A DNA stretch of 64,000 bases from Hymenobacter frigidus (GTDB taxonomy: Bacteria > Bacteroidota > Bacteroidia > Cytophagales > Hymenobacteraceae), in contig NZ_BMGY01000004.1 of assembly GCF_014640435.1 (NCBI RefSeq), positions 112,421 through 176,420 on the forward strand, written 5' to 3'. The notes under the pieces are model-generated. The model made no database searches. It was not told the origin of the DNA and saw only the letters and a program-made list of their open reading frames with translations. A program made the position numbers and the translations under genes. Below, in pieces: positions 1 through 7,849 of this stretch. Each line of letters opens with the position of its first letter. Within the stretch, counting starts at the first letter, position 1.

Positions 1-1053
1 GACGTAACCAGAGCGAGCAGGCCCGCCTCCGGCGTTGTTGGGGCCTGGGTTAGCTGGGTCGTGGCGCTGGACGTTGGGAGCGAGTTTGAGGCGGTTATCT
101 GTAGCATCGTTGAACATGAAGCGTTTGGCGGTGGCTACCCAGTCGGCGCGGCGGGGTGGTTCGCCAGTAATTTTGTCGCGCCAGAGGTTGACGGCCTCGT
201 GGTAGTGGTTGAGGTCGGCCAGGGCGTAGTCGGTACCTTCGAAAGCGGCGATGAACTTGTCTTTGGGGTATATGGCCGATTCCTGGAAGGTGGTTTCGGG
301 CCGGGTCTGTCGACCTCTGCTCTGTCGGCCCCTGCCGGGCACGGGTGGCTCGGTGGCTTGGGCGGTGGCAGCTGCGCGGATGGTTTCGGCCTGCACCCCC
401 TTTTTCTTTGGCGCAACTTTCTTTTTGGGGGCTGCGCCTGGGTCCGGTACTGCACCGTGAGACGGGGCGGTAGCTGGCGCTGTCCTCCGGTTGTCATCGA
501 GAACTTCCGCACTTGAAAGCCCGTCGTCGGAAAATACCCTCTCCCTTTTTTTTTCAGGTGCGGCGGCGCTGTTTACAGTACTGTTTACATCAACTGTTTT
601 ACTTAATAAGGAGTGTTGGCTCACTTGTGCGGCAACCTCGGGGCTGGGTTGCCCTTGTTGTGCGGCAACCGGTTGGCCCACCTGTGCGGCAACCTCGGGG
701 GCGGCGGTTGCCTCATTTGTGGGGCAACCTTGGGCCTTTGGTTGGCTCACTTGTGCGGCAACCTCCCCGGTTAGTTCCGTCATCAGGACCCGGCTGCCAT
801 TGGTGCTATGGCTGGGTTGGTAGATGAGCAGGCCGAAGGTTTCGAGGGTTCGCAGCGCGGCCGTGTAGGTGTCGCGGTTGCCGATGCGGGCGGCGGCCAT
901 CAGCTCGTCCCGGTTCAGGGGGAGGGCAGCAGGAAACCGGGCGCTGTTCCAGGCGAAGAACAGCGCCCAATACAGGGTGAAGTGGTGTGGGCGGCTCTCG
1001 GGGTGGGTGAGCAGCTGCTCGTGAGCGGCGCGGGTGTGCTGGACGTAATTCAA
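1..1053 (-). CDS. Replication-initiator-like winged-helix protein of a mobile element, 3' end outside the window
   Basis: A leftward reading frame stays open from 1062 to the window edge, without a stop for more than 350 codons. The N-terminal ~95 residues (NYVQHTRAAHEQLL..., FTLYWALFFAWN, ELMAARIGNRDTYTAALRTL, FGLLIYQPSHS) match what I know of a helix-turn-helix protein common in Bacteroidota phages and conjugative elements, usually placed in replication modules. Next come a low-complexity linker with repeated VAAQVSQ/VAAQVGQ units (613-770), a basic stretch (PKKKVAPKKKG), and a C-terminal part with KDKFIAAFEGTDYALADLNHYHEAV. The first in-frame candidate start is TTG at 1053, which gives the family's expected N-terminus LNYVQH; the next is ATG at 900, which would remove half the HTH domain. 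It lies 12 bases after the stop of the 227-residue gene, in the same operon. Family membership is from memory of the pattern; the role is inferred. Confidence 0.7.
   Translation of the reverse strand, partial: MNYVQHTRAAHEQLLTHPESRPHHFTLYWALFFAWNSARFPAALPLNRDELMAAARIGNRDTYTAALRTLETFGLLIYQPSHSTNGSRVLMTELTGEVAAQVSQPKAQGCPTNEATAAPEVAAQVGQPVAAQQGQPSPEVAAQVSQHSLLSKTVDVNSTVNSAAAPEKKRERVFSDDGLSSAEVLDDNRRTAPATAPSHGAVPDPGAAPKKKVAPKKKGVQAETIRAAATAQATEPPVPGRGRQSRGRQTRPETTFQESAIYPKDKFIAAFEGTDYALADLNHYHEAVNLWRDKITGEPPRRADWVATAKRFMFNDATDNRLKLAPNVQRHDPANPGPNNAGGGPARSGYV
613..770. repeat. Degenerate tandem repeat inside the replication-initiator-like gene
   Basis: Three near-identical copies of a ~25-base unit (core CTTGTGCGGCAACCTC) occur at about 619-645, 679-700 and 746-765, with weaker partial copies between them. 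In the leftward frame they encode EVAAQVSQ/EVAAQVGQ repeats that link the DNA-binding head to the tail of the protein. Confidence 0.75.
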
Positions 1054-1065
1054 GGCGCGGGCTCA

Positions 1066-1749
1066 CTACTCGGCGGCTACACGTTTGGCTTTGCGCTTGG
1101 TTACCGGGCTTGGCAGGGTTGCGGGCTGCTCCGATTGCATGACCTCGCCCACTTCCATTTCGCCGATTTGGGGTTGCTGGAACATATCGAGCTGGCGGCC
1201 GGCCTCGCTGCACTTGCCACGTAGGGCGGCGTCAATCTCGACCAGGGCTTCATCCACCAGCGTTTTCAGGTCGTCGGTGTGCGGGTAGTGCCAGGCGTCG
1301 GATTCTTCGAACTCGTCGGACTGCCCGGCGAAACTGACGTACTGGCCGGTCAGGTTGAGCACTTTGCCGCTTTCGAGCTTGCGGAAACCCATGAGGGTCA
1401 CGCCGTCTTTTTTGCCGATGATGAGGCCTGTTACGCCGTAGTTGTCGAATTGTGGAGCTGGCAGGTCGTTACCTCCCGCGTTGGGCCAATAGCCGAATTC
1501 GTATTCGGCATGCTCGTCAAGCTGCTCGGTCAGGAGGCAGAAATGGGGCACGAGTCGGGCAAAGCAGCGCTCGAGGTCGGGGTGTACCAACTCGGTGCCC
1601 TGCATGGTGAACTCGCGGGGCTTGCTCTGTAGGTCCAGCTGCTCGCTGAACTCGGCGGCCAGCAGTTGCTTTTTCACGGTGGCCTTCTGGATGGTGAGAA
1701 GGGACTTGTGGGCCTGGGGTCCGACAATGGGGGTAAGCGCGGTGCTCAT
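1066..1749 (-). CDS. Phage-type protein of unknown function (227 aa)
   Basis: The start is the ATG at 1749, which overlaps the TGA of the upstream methyltransferase gene in an ATGA junction (1746-1749), so the two are translationally coupled. The frame stays open further upstream, but that stretch is the methyltransferase gene read out of frame. The protein is soluble and acidic in the middle (DEFEESDAWHYPHTDDLKTLVDEAL) with a basic tail (TKRKAKRVAAE). I recognise no catalytic motif. The YVSFAGQSDEFEES region resembles uncharacterised proteins next to replication genes in Bacteroidota phages. Its place between a DNA methyltransferase and a replication-initiator-like gene suggests a job in DNA metabolism of the element; this is inference. 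Confidence 0.75.
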   Translation of the reverse strand: MSTALTPIVGPQAHKSLLTIQKATVKKQLLAAEFSEQLDLQSKPREFTMQGTELVHPDLERCFARLVPHFCLLTEQLDEHAEYEFGYWPNAGGNDLPAPQFDNYGVTGLIIGKKDGVTLMGFRKLESGKVLNLTGQYVSFAGQSDEFEESDAWHYPHTDDLKTLVDEALVEIDAALRGKCSEAGRQLDMFQQPQIGEMEVGEVMQSEQPATLPSPVTKRKAKRVAAE

Positions 1750-2375
1750 AGGGTTGGGCTTGTTTGGTGATGGGTGGTGAATACCGCGGCGGCGAATCCT
1801 CGCGGGGTCAGGCTGCGGATATTGGCGCGGTTCTTTGAGCCGGGTACCTTGTCGACCATGGAGCCGTGAATGGGGAAAACGGGGCGCTTCTCCGGCATCT
1901 GGAAGCCGTGGCCGGTCCACAGGCAGGTGTGCTTGGTGTAGGCTTCGTCGGTGGGGTTGGCCAGCCAGCCAGCGTATTCGCAGGGGCTGAACCGGTGCTC
2001 GGGCTCGCGCCAGTAGTGGCGCAACTGGCCTTTGGGGTTTTCGATGAAGTAGGGCGCGCCCAAGCGTTCGCAGAGGTCGGCGGCGGTGCCCACCAGGTCG
2101 AGGGCGGCGGCCAGCGCCCGCAATCCTTTCACCCGGAACAGGTGCGCGCCGGCGTTGCTCAGGTCGGTACAGGGTGGGAAAGCGGCGACGAATGCGATGG
2201 GGCCGGGGGGCGGGGCGAAGTGGCGCACGTCGCCGCCGACCAGGCAGACGTTGCCCATCCACGTTTCGCCGGCGGGGTGCTGCACGTCGACGCAGTAGCA
2301 GGTGTAGCCGGCGGCTGCCCACGGTTCTACGAAGCGGCCGGAGTGGTCGAAAAGGGAGATAACGACCTGGCTCAT
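1746..2375 (-). CDS. C5-cytosine DNA methyltransferase-like protein, phage type
   Basis: The 209-residue product is short for a C5-cytosine methyltransferase (usually 300 or more). It keeps the catalytic loop as FPPCTDLSNAGA, with the expected nucleophile Cys69, and the motif VI-like segment as FIENPKGQL (Glu112-Asn113-Pro114). No large C-terminal target-recognition domain is visible, as in the compact versions found in phages. It is ATGA-coupled on both sides (2372-2375 with the HTH gene, 1746-1749 with the 227-residue gene). No restriction endonuclease lies nearby in the element, so it looks like an orphan methylase that would modify element or host DNA. Activity is inferred from the retained Cys and ENP residues. 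Confidence 0.75.
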   Translation of the reverse strand: MSQVVISLFDHSGRFVEPWAAAGYTCYCVDVQHPAGETWMGNVCLVGGDVRHFAPPPGPIAFVAAFPPCTDLSNAGAHLFRVKGLRALAAALDLVGTAADLCERLGAPYFIENPKGQLRHYWREPEHRFSPCEYAGWLANPTDEAYTKHTCLWTGHGFQMPEKRPVFPIHGSMVDKVPGSKNRANIRSLTPRGFAAAVFTTHHQTSPTL

Positions 2376-2659
2376 GCGGCGGCGCGGTGGTAGCGGCGGG
2401 GGTACTTATCGAGGACGGAGCGGCGGAAACCCCAGTCCTTTTCGTTGAGGCGCACACCCCCAATCCGGCCGGCGCGGCGGGCGCGTAGCAGGGCATCAAT
2501 GCTCAGGCCGATGTATTCGGCGGCGGCGCGGGTGCTCAGTACCTCGTCGGGGGGCGCGGTGCTGGCCACGGTGCGGGCCTGCTCGGCGGCTTCGAGGCGG
2601 GCAAGGCGGGCGGTGAGGGTGTCCCACTCGGCCGCCGGGACGATGTAGGCGGGCTGCAT
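2372..2659 (-). CDS. Helix-turn-helix (excisionase/MerR-like) DNA-binding protein
   Basis: The product has 95 residues, with the start at ATG 2659 (MQPAYIVPAAEW). An N-terminal helix (LTARLARLEAAEQ) likely dimerises. The C-terminal half STRAAAEYIGLSIDALLRAR followed by GVRLNEKDWGFRRSVLDKY has the winged-HTH layout of excisionase-like HTH_17 proteins. It begins 2 bases after the stop of the 93-residue gene and ends in an ATGA overlap with the methyltransferase gene. The frame is open upstream to 2983, but that part overlaps the 93-residue gene. The likely role is control of early genes or of excision. Confidence 0.7.
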   Translation of the reverse strand: MQPAYIVPAAEWDTLTARLARLEAAEQARTVASTAPPDEVLSTRAAAEYIGLSIDALLRARRAGRIGGVRLNEKDWGFRRSVLDKYPRRYHRAAA

Positions 2660-2661
2660 GG

Positions 2662-2943
2662 CTACGCTTCGGCTACGAGCTGGCGGGCGCGGTCCTCCAC
2701 CTGGCGGCGGCGGGTAAACTCGGCTTCTGCCACTTCCAGAAACGTATCGACCAATTCCTTGCGATGGCTGCGGCCGGCAATGGCCTGGTACAAGGCGCTG
2801 CGGCTGGTTTTGATGCCGGCGGCCAGGAGACGGGCCAGCGTGTCTTGCACTACGGTGTTGTTGCCACCTAGTTTTTGTAGCACTAACTGTAGCGGGGTAG
2901 CCTCTTTTTCGGCCTGCACCCCACCTTTTCTGTTTCGTTCCAT
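2662..2943 (-). CDS. Small basic regulator-like protein, first gene of the early operon
   Basis: This 93-residue protein starts at ATG 2943 and is the first gene leftward of the repressor intergenic region, the position held by Cro-like or early regulators in temperate phages. A central segment (NNTVVQDTLARLLAAGIKTSRSALYQAI) could form a helix-turn-helix, and a charged C-terminal helix (EFTRRRQVEDRARQLV) follows. I do not recognise the family. Transcription would start in the divergent region 2944-3046, which also carries candidate operator palindromes. Confidence 0.6.
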   Translation of the reverse strand: MERNRKGGVQAEKEATPLQLVLQKLGGNNTVVQDTLARLLAAGIKTSRSALYQAIAGRSHRKELVDTFLEVAEAEFTRRRQVEDRARQLVAEA

Positions 2944-3046
2944 GTTCTTTCCCGTAATTGTTGTATCTTGTGGACCAAAGCACCTGCTTTGCTACACAAA
3001 CATATCCCTAGTTCGGTGTAATTATTGCACCAAAGACGGAAATATT
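2944..3046. promoter_or_regulatory. Divergent promoter/operator region of the phage-type switch
   Basis: This 103-base gap lies between the leftward early operon and the rightward repressor. It holds a perfect 7-bp inverted repeat CAAAGCA-CC-TGCTTTG (2976-2991), flanked by GTG/CAC, and an imperfect 17-base palindrome GGTGTAATTATTGCACC (3015-3031, 14 of 17 positions symmetric). Both lie where operators for the divergent repressor would be expected. A TTTG at 2988-2991 followed 17 bases later by TAGTTCGG is a weak match to the Bacteroidota promoter (TTTG / TAnnTTTG) for the repressor. Confidence 0.5.
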
Positions 3047-3946
3047 ATGGAACGGCTTAGTAATGAAGTAGAAAAGCTCTCGCCGGTTACGGTGCGGGTA
3101 CAAGAGCTGTTTGACCACTTAGGCTTGAATGCCAGCAGCGCAACGAAGGCCCTGGGCTACAATACCACGAGCAAGCTGTACAAAATCCTGCAAGGGTCGG
3201 AGCCGTCACTTCCTACTCTGGTAGACTTTCAGCGCAAATGGCCCGAGTTGTCGTTGGATTGGTTGGTGCTGGGGGAGGGGTCGATGTTGCGCGGGCGGAC
3301 GGGCGGTGCTGCAGCCACGTCGGACCGGGCCGTGTCCGGTAGGACGGCATCAGCTAAGGGCCTGCCGGTAGTGAACGGCGGCAAGGTGCTGGCCATCACG
3401 GTGGACAAGGACGGTAACGACAACTTAGAATTGGTCCCTATCCACGCCCAGGCGGGCTACGCCGTGCAGCACAATGAGGCGGTGTTTGTGCAGGACCTGC
3501 CGCGCTACCGGGTGCCGGGATTTGAGCACGGAAAATACCGGGCGTTTGAGGTAGCGGGCGACTCCATGGAGCCCACGCTGAACCACCGCGATATCGTGTT
3601 GTGCTCCTACGTCGACAACTGGCGGTTGTTGGTACCCGACGACATGTACGTAGTGGTGACGACGCAAAGCGTCATGCTGAAGCGTATTCGGCAGCGGATT
3701 ACCGACCTGGATTCGGAAGTGCTGCTGCACTCGGACAACGCGCACCGACGGCCTTACCCGCTGGACGTGGCTGACCTTACCGAGCTGTGGCAGGTGCGGG
3801 GCTACCTCTCGACTTACCTGCCCAGTGCGCCCGATGTGACGATAGAACGACTGTGGGAAGTGATTGAGGCGCTAGGCTTCGACAAAGGAGAGGTGCGGCG
3901 GCATCTGGACGAAAATGCCCCCAATGCTGCCCCCAACGCCCGATAG
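3047..3946 (+). CDS. CI/LexA-type self-cleaving repressor (S24 peptidase)
   Basis: The start is ATG 3047 (MERLSNEVEKLSP), giving 299 residues; the frame is open upstream to 2759 but that part overlaps the divergent gene. Residues ~15-75 form an HTH domain of the Bacteroidota type (VQELFDHLGLNASSATKALGYNTTSKLYKIL). A disordered linker follows at ~80-110. The C-terminal half is an S24 LexA/UmuD-like domain with nucleophile Ser173 in GDSMEP, general base Lys212 in VMLKRI, and a candidate Ala136-Gly137 cleavage bond in HAQAGY. This is the arrangement of a lysogeny repressor inactivated by RecA-stimulated self-cleavage. It diverges from the early operon it presumably represses, and a terminator follows at 4012-4046. 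Confidence 0.88.
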   Translation: MERLSNEVEKLSPVTVRVQELFDHLGLNASSATKALGYNTTSKLYKILQGSEPSLPTLVDFQRKWPELSLDWLVLGEGSMLRGRTGGAAATSDRAVSGRTASAKGLPVVNGGKVLAITVDKDGNDNLELVPIHAQAGYAVQHNEAVFVQDLPRYRVPGFEHGKYRAFEVAGDSMEPTLNHRDIVLCSYVDNWRLLVPDDMYVVVTTQSVMLKRIRQRITDLDSEVLLHSDNAHRRPYPLDVADLTELWQVRGYLSTYLPSAPDVTIERLWEVIEALGFDKGEVRRHLDENAPNAAPNAR

Positions 3947-4011
3947 CCGGCTGTTAATTGATTGTAAATAAGGTGTTTTGGTTAGATGGTTCATTATCTA
4001 ACGCGGCCACT

Positions 4012-4046
4012 TAAAACCCTTTCTACGTCATGTAGGAGGGGTTTTT
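4012..4046 (+). terminator. Rho-independent terminator after the repressor gene
   Basis: An interrupted stem joins AAAACCC (4013-4019) to GGGGTTTTT (4038-4046), with an inner CTAC/GTAG pairing and a T-run at the end. Confidence 0.65.
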
Positions 4047-4340
4047 GCCTTTTGGAAGCAGCCTAATGGCAAGACGGAGTACATCCGAAGCATTTGCGAC
4101 GGCAAAAGCCCGTGCGACAAGATTGACGTGGAAACTTTGAACGTGCGCGAATACAACGACGGCAAAACGGCCGTTGTGAGTGGCGCCATCCTCATCATCC
4201 TGTCCAACCAGTCCGATGGCACCGCTAATCGGGCCCACCTCAAATACGTGGTGGCAGGTGAAAGACAAGAAAAAAAGCTGGCAGGTAGTGCTGTGGCAAT
4301 CGCAGAAGCAAGCCGGCCGGGTAACTTTAGAGCGCTGTGA
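4047..4340 (+). pseudogene. Decayed DUF4440/SnoaL-like (NTF2 fold) gene
   Basis: One frame reads FWKQPNGKTEYIRSICDGKS...VREYNDGKTAVVSGAILI...RAHLKYV up to about 4250. The homology then continues in another frame as WQVKDKKKSWQVVLWQSQ. Put together they give the DUF4440 signature: a 'y-g-dtAvvtg' strand, then a 'kdgkWqvv..q' strand. No start codon or N-terminal helices are present upstream, because the terminator abuts it. This looks like a 5'-truncated, frameshifted relic. Its 3' end merges with the repeat beginning near 4338. It sits exactly between the element edge and fbp, so the insertion may have broken it. The family call is by pattern only. Confidence 0.5.
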
Positions 4341-4431
4341 TGAGCGCGGGCGAAGCATCTTTGCCGCAGTAGTGTTTCAATCGCTGCAATGAAGCGGTAG
4401 AGATGCTTCGACTCCGCTCAGCATGACCGTT
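4338..4431. repeat. Dispersed inverted repeat, family 1, copy A (degenerate)
   Basis: The right arm AGATGCTTCGACTCCGCTCA + GCATGACCG matches the family core; the left arm GAGCGCGGGCGAAGCATCT is diverged. It lies in the gap upstream of fbp. Confidence 0.75.
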
Positions 4432-4463
4432 CAATACTGCATACTCCACTCACTCGTCCACCC

Positions 4464-5471
4464 ATGTCCCAGACCACCGAAAATACCCTGGCCACGCCCG
4501 TCGGCACCACCCTGGAGCGCTACATCATGCGCAAGCAGGCGGAATTTCCGTTCGCCACCGGCGAGTTGAGCCAGCTGCTGCGCGACATCGCGCTGGCCGG
4601 TAAAATTGTGAACCGCGACGTGAACCGGGCTGGCCTTTCGCGCATCACCGGGGCCATGGGCAACAATAACGTGCAGGGCGAGGCCCAGCAAAGGCTCGAT
4701 GTGGAAGCCAACATCCGCTTCATTCGGGCGCTGACCAATGGCGGGGAGTGCTGCGCTATTCTCTCGGAGGAGAACGAGGAAATCGTTCAGACCGGCAATG
4801 AGCACGGCAAGTACGTGGTGGCGATGGACCCACTCGACGGCTCCTCGAACATTGACGTGAACGTGAGCATCGGCACCATTTTCAGCATTTACCGGCGGGT
4901 GTCGCGCATTGGCGGCCCGGCCCGGCTGGAGGACTTCCTGCAGGGTGGACGCGCCCAGATTGCCGCCGGCTACGTTCTGTACGGCTCCAGCACCATGCTC
5001 GTGTACACCACCGGGCACGGCGTGGTGGGCTTTACCTACGAAACGTCGCTGGGCGAATTCTTTCTCTCGCACCCGGCCATCGTCATTCCGCAGCAAGGAC
5101 CGGTGTTCAGCTGCAACGAGGGTAACTGGTTCGACTACCCGGAGTTTGTGCGAACCTTCCTGATGCAGTGCAAAGAGCGCCGCCTCACGGCCCGCTACGT
5201 GGGCTCGCTGGTGGCCGACTACCACCGTAACCTCTTCACCGGCGGCATTTACCTGTACCCGCCCACCACGGCCAAGCCCGGCGGCAAGCTGCGCTTGCTC
5301 TACGAATGCTACCCGCTGGCCTACCTTATTGAGCAGGCCGGCGGCCTGGCCGTGACCGGGGCCGATGTAGTGCTCGATGTGCCGCCCACCGCTGACCTGC
5401 ACCAGCGCGCCCCGCTCTTCGTGGGCTCGGCCGAGCTGGTGCGCGAGCTGCAGGCCGTGGCCGCGCGCTAA
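4464..5471 (+). CDS. fbp: Class I fructose-1,6-bisphosphatase
   Basis: The product hydrolyses fructose 1,6-bisphosphate to fructose 6-phosphate in gluconeogenesis, in the cytoplasm. Its 335 residues match the class I family length. The metal- and substrate-binding core is intact: EEN ([10 protein letters not shown]) followed by the signature [21 protein letters not shown] around residues 119-139. Further conserved segments are [39 protein letters not shown] and [17 protein letters not shown] near the C-terminus. The start is the ATG 4464. It stands alone, with the copy A repeat upstream and a 190-base gap downstream. Confidence 0.97.
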   Translation: MSQTTENTLATPVGTTLERYIMRKQAEFPFATGELSQLLRDIALAGKIVNRDVNRAGLSRITGAMGNNNVQGEAQQRLDVEANIRFIRALTNGGECCAILSEENEEIVQTGNEHGKYVVAMDPLDGSSNIDVNVSIGTIFSIYRRVSRIGGPARLEDFLQGGRAQIAAGYVLYGSSTMLVYTTGHGVVGFTYETSLGEFFLSHPAIVIPQQGPVFSCNEGNWFDYPEFVRTFLMQCKERRLTARYVGSLVADYHRNLFTGGIYLYPPTTAKPGGKLRLLYECYPLAYLIEQAGGLAVTGADVVLDVPPTADLHQRAPLFVGSAELVRELQAVAAR

Positions 5472-5660
5472 GTTGAGGGTAGTTACTTTGACCTCTTTAT
5501 TGCTGGCGCAGACATACGGGTCGCCTGGCCGGTGTACATTGCCAAAACAACTTGCCGGGCTCGCCCTGTTAGTAATGCATCGCTTAGCGGCGGTGGGAAC
5601 CTGCAGTACCGCGCCCCGCGCTAATCACCAACTGACTCTTTTTTTTAGCTCCCCCAAAAT

Positions 5661-7205
5661 ATGCCCAAAATCATTTCGCCCCAGGTTGAGTTTGCCACGC
5701 TGCTAGCGCAGGTAAAACAGGCCACTCCGGAGATATTCACGTCCGAAGGCGGCTTTCTTAATCTGCTGGAGGGCCGTTGGCAGGAGCCGGGCAAGCCCCG
5801 GGAGTTCCATTCATCAGTAGATGGTACGCTGCTCGGCAGCCTGCCCATGCTGGACCGCGCCATCGCCGTGCGCGCCGTGGTCGCGGCCAAGCAGGAAGCC
5901 CCGGCCTGGGCCGCCACCGCCCACGACGAGCGTCGGACCCGCGTGCAGGCCGCCATCGATGCGCTGCGCCCGCACGTCGACCTTATCGGTAAGCTGCTGA
6001 TGTGGGAAATCGGCAAAACCTACAAGCTGGGTTTTACTGATATTGACCGCGCCGTGGACGGTGCGCAGTGGTACGTCGACAACATCGACTCGCTCCTGGG
6101 CAGTCGCACGCCCCTGGGCCTGGTGTCCAACATTGCGTCGTGGAACTACCCCATGTCGGTGCTGCTGCACGCGGTGCTGGTGCAGGCGCTGTGCGGCAAT
6201 TCGGTCATCGCCAAAACGCCGACTGATGGCGGTTTCATCTCCTTGAGCCTGGCGTTTGCGCTGGTGCGGCGGGCGGGCGTGCCCGTGACGCTGGTGAGCG
6301 GGGCCGGGGCCGAACTCAGCGATGCCCTGGTGAAGCATCCGGCCATCGACTGCCTGAGCTTTGTGGGCGGCCGCCAGAATGCGCGCGACATCGCCGATGC
6401 CCTGGCCACCACCGACAAGCGCTATATGCTGGAAATGGAGGGCGTGAATGCCTACGGCATCTGGGACTACAGCGACTGGAACACCCTGGCCGACCAGCTC
6501 AAAAAGAGCTTCGACTACGGCAAGCAACGCTGCACCGCCTACGTGCGCTTCGTAGTGGAGCGCCGCCTGTTTCCGCAGTTTCTGGAAACCTACACCGAGG
6601 CCCTGCGCGGCCTTAAAGTAGGCAACCCCACGCTGGTAGACCACGCCGATGACAAACTGCCGGACCTGGCGTTCGGCCCCGTCATCAACGCCGCCCAGGC
6701 CCAGGACCTCGACCGCCTCTACGCCAATGCCCTCAAAACCGGGGCCACGCCCATTTACGAAGGTCGCCTCGATGACAGCCTTTTCCTGCCCGGCCAGGAC
6801 CGCAGCGCCTACATAGCCCCCCGCGCCCTCGTAAATCTGCCTCGTCAGAGCGAGCTGTACTTCAAAGAGCCCTTCGGCCCGATTGACAGCATCGTACTGG
6901 TCGACCGCATCGAAGAATTGGTGGGGGAGATGAACATTTCCAACGGTGCCTTGGTAGCCGCCATCGCCTCCGACAACGAGCCATTGGCCCGGCGCACGGC
7001 CCGCGAAATCCGCTCCTTCAAGGTGGGTATCAACAAGCTGCGCTCACGTGGCGACCGCGAAGAAGTATTCGGCGGCCTGGGCGAGTCCTGGAAAGGCGCG
7101 TTTGTGGGCGGCAAGCTGCTGGTGGAAGCCGTGACCAACGGCTCGGCTGGCCAGCCCGTGCTAGGCAACTACCCCGAGGCCACGCTGCTGCCCGAAAAAG
7201 TGTAG
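5661..7205 (+). CDS. NAD(P)-dependent aldehyde dehydrogenase family protein
   Basis: The product has 514 residues with the aldehyde dehydrogenase fold. The cofactor-domain segment ASWNYPMSVLLHAVLVQALCGNSVIAKTP corresponds to the usual PWNyP...GN.vv.KP. The general base is Glu258 in LEMEG and the catalytic Cys is Cys291 in YGKQRCTAYVR, 33 residues apart as expected. The 'FTGS' loop is changed to FVGGR, the canonical ELGGK reads EMEGV, and the C-terminal motif appears as YFKEPFGPI. These departures place it outside the best-known subfamilies, so I do not name a substrate. The start ATG 5661 follows a T-rich stretch. A perfect 24-bp hairpin follows the stop. Confidence 0.85.
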   Translation: MPKIISPQVEFATLLAQVKQATPEIFTSEGGFLNLLEGRWQEPGKPREFHSSVDGTLLGSLPMLDRAIAVRAVVAAKQEAPAWAATAHDERRTRVQAAIDALRPHVDLIGKLLMWEIGKTYKLGFTDIDRAVDGAQWYVDNIDSLLGSRTPLGLVSNIASWNYPMSVLLHAVLVQALCGNSVIAKTPTDGGFISLSLAFALVRRAGVPVTLVSGAGAELSDALVKHPAIDCLSFVGGRQNARDIADALATTDKRYMLEMEGVNAYGIWDYSDWNTLADQLKKSFDYGKQRCTAYVRFVVERRLFPQFLETYTEALRGLKVGNPTLVDHADDKLPDLAFGPVINAAQAQDLDRLYANALKTGATPIYEGRLDDSLFLPGQDRSAYIAPRALVNLPRQSELYFKEPFGPIDSIVLVDRIEELVGEMNISNGALVAAIASDNEPLARRTAREIRSFKVGINKLRSRGDREEVFGGLGESWKGAFVGGKLLVEAVTNGSAGQPVLGNYPEATLLPEKV

Positions 7206-7220
7206 CAGCCAGCGGAATAA

Positions 7221-7274
7221 GGCTTTAAACAAAGTAGAGACGCAGTAATTTGCGTCTCTACTTTGTTTAAAGCC
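7221..7274. terminator. Perfect 24-bp hairpin, likely terminator
   Basis: GGCTTTAAACAAAGTAGAGA + CGCA is followed by a 6-base loop (GTAATT) and an exact inverted copy ending in TTTAAAGCC, then TTTCTT. It lies 15 bases after the aldehyde dehydrogenase stop. The stem is longer than a normal terminator needs, so it may also be a repeat. Confidence 0.65.
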
Positions 7275-7307
7275 TTTCTTGTTTCGCGTTAGAATTTTAC
7301 TGCGCGC

Positions 7308-7694
7308 ATGAATTATACGCTGACGCTGATGAAGCTGCGGTACTGGTTGCTGGTGCTCGCGCTAGTGCCGGGTGCCCCCGCGTGGTCGCAAAAGCCCATG
7401 GCTGTGCTCGACTGGCGGGCCCCAACCACGCTCATTACTTACCTGCTGCAACAGCTGCACGCGCAGTACGTGCCCCGGGCGGCCGAGCTAGCCACGGCAG
7501 TGCAGTCGGCGGCCGGTACCCGTGTGTATCAGGACAGCGTGCGGGCGTGGTTTCGGCGTTGGCTGCTGGCCGATGCCCAGTCTACTACCAAAGGCCAGTA
7601 TTCATCGGTGCTGCCCGGTGTGCTGCGCACCTACGACCTGCCCGATTTACAGCGGGTGTTGGGTCGGCGGCTGTTGCTGGGAAGTGGCCGGTAG
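7308..7694 (+). CDS. Small secreted protein of unknown function
   Basis: The 128-residue product has a typical signal peptide (MKLRYWLLVLALVPGAPAWSQ), with cleavage expected after Ala-Trp-Ser. The second methionine (MKLRYW, residue 8) may be the true start. The mature part is helical and Arg/Leu-rich (RVYQDSVRAWFRRWLLADAQ) with no motif I recognise. It is monocistronic, between the hairpin and the fasciclin gene. Codon use looks like its neighbours. Confidence 0.6.
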   Translation: MNYTLTLMKLRYWLLVLALVPGAPAWSQKPMAVLDWRAPTTLITYLLQQLHAQYVPRAAELATAVQSAAGTRVYQDSVRAWFRRWLLADAQSTTKGQYSSVLPGVLRTYDLPDLQRVLGRRLLLGSGR

Positions 7695-7849
7695 CTGTTC
7701 TGGGATTATTCTGCCGGGCATAATGCGAGGGCAATTGAATCGGCTGAAAGCGTAGCAAAGCTTACTTTCTCGATACCAGGCAGCACCAACTAATATCGCA
7801 TTGTTGCGTTAGATGAAGATTAGAAGTTCTTTCACTAACACCTACACGT

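Noticed and set aside
1750..2499. Upstream extension of the 227-residue protein to a 477-residue frame
   Set aside because: The extra part is the methyltransferase gene read in another frame, is Arg/Pro-rich, and the ATGA coupling at 1746-1749 fixes the start.
2759..3046. Longer start for the LexA-type repressor
   Set aside because: It would run through the divergent 93-residue gene and the operator region; the HTH domain begins properly at ATG 3047.
4431..5402. Long leftward reading frame opposite fbp
   Set aside because: It is an antisense shadow of a clear fructose-1,6-bisphosphatase; the composition is His/Gly/Ala-rich without domains.
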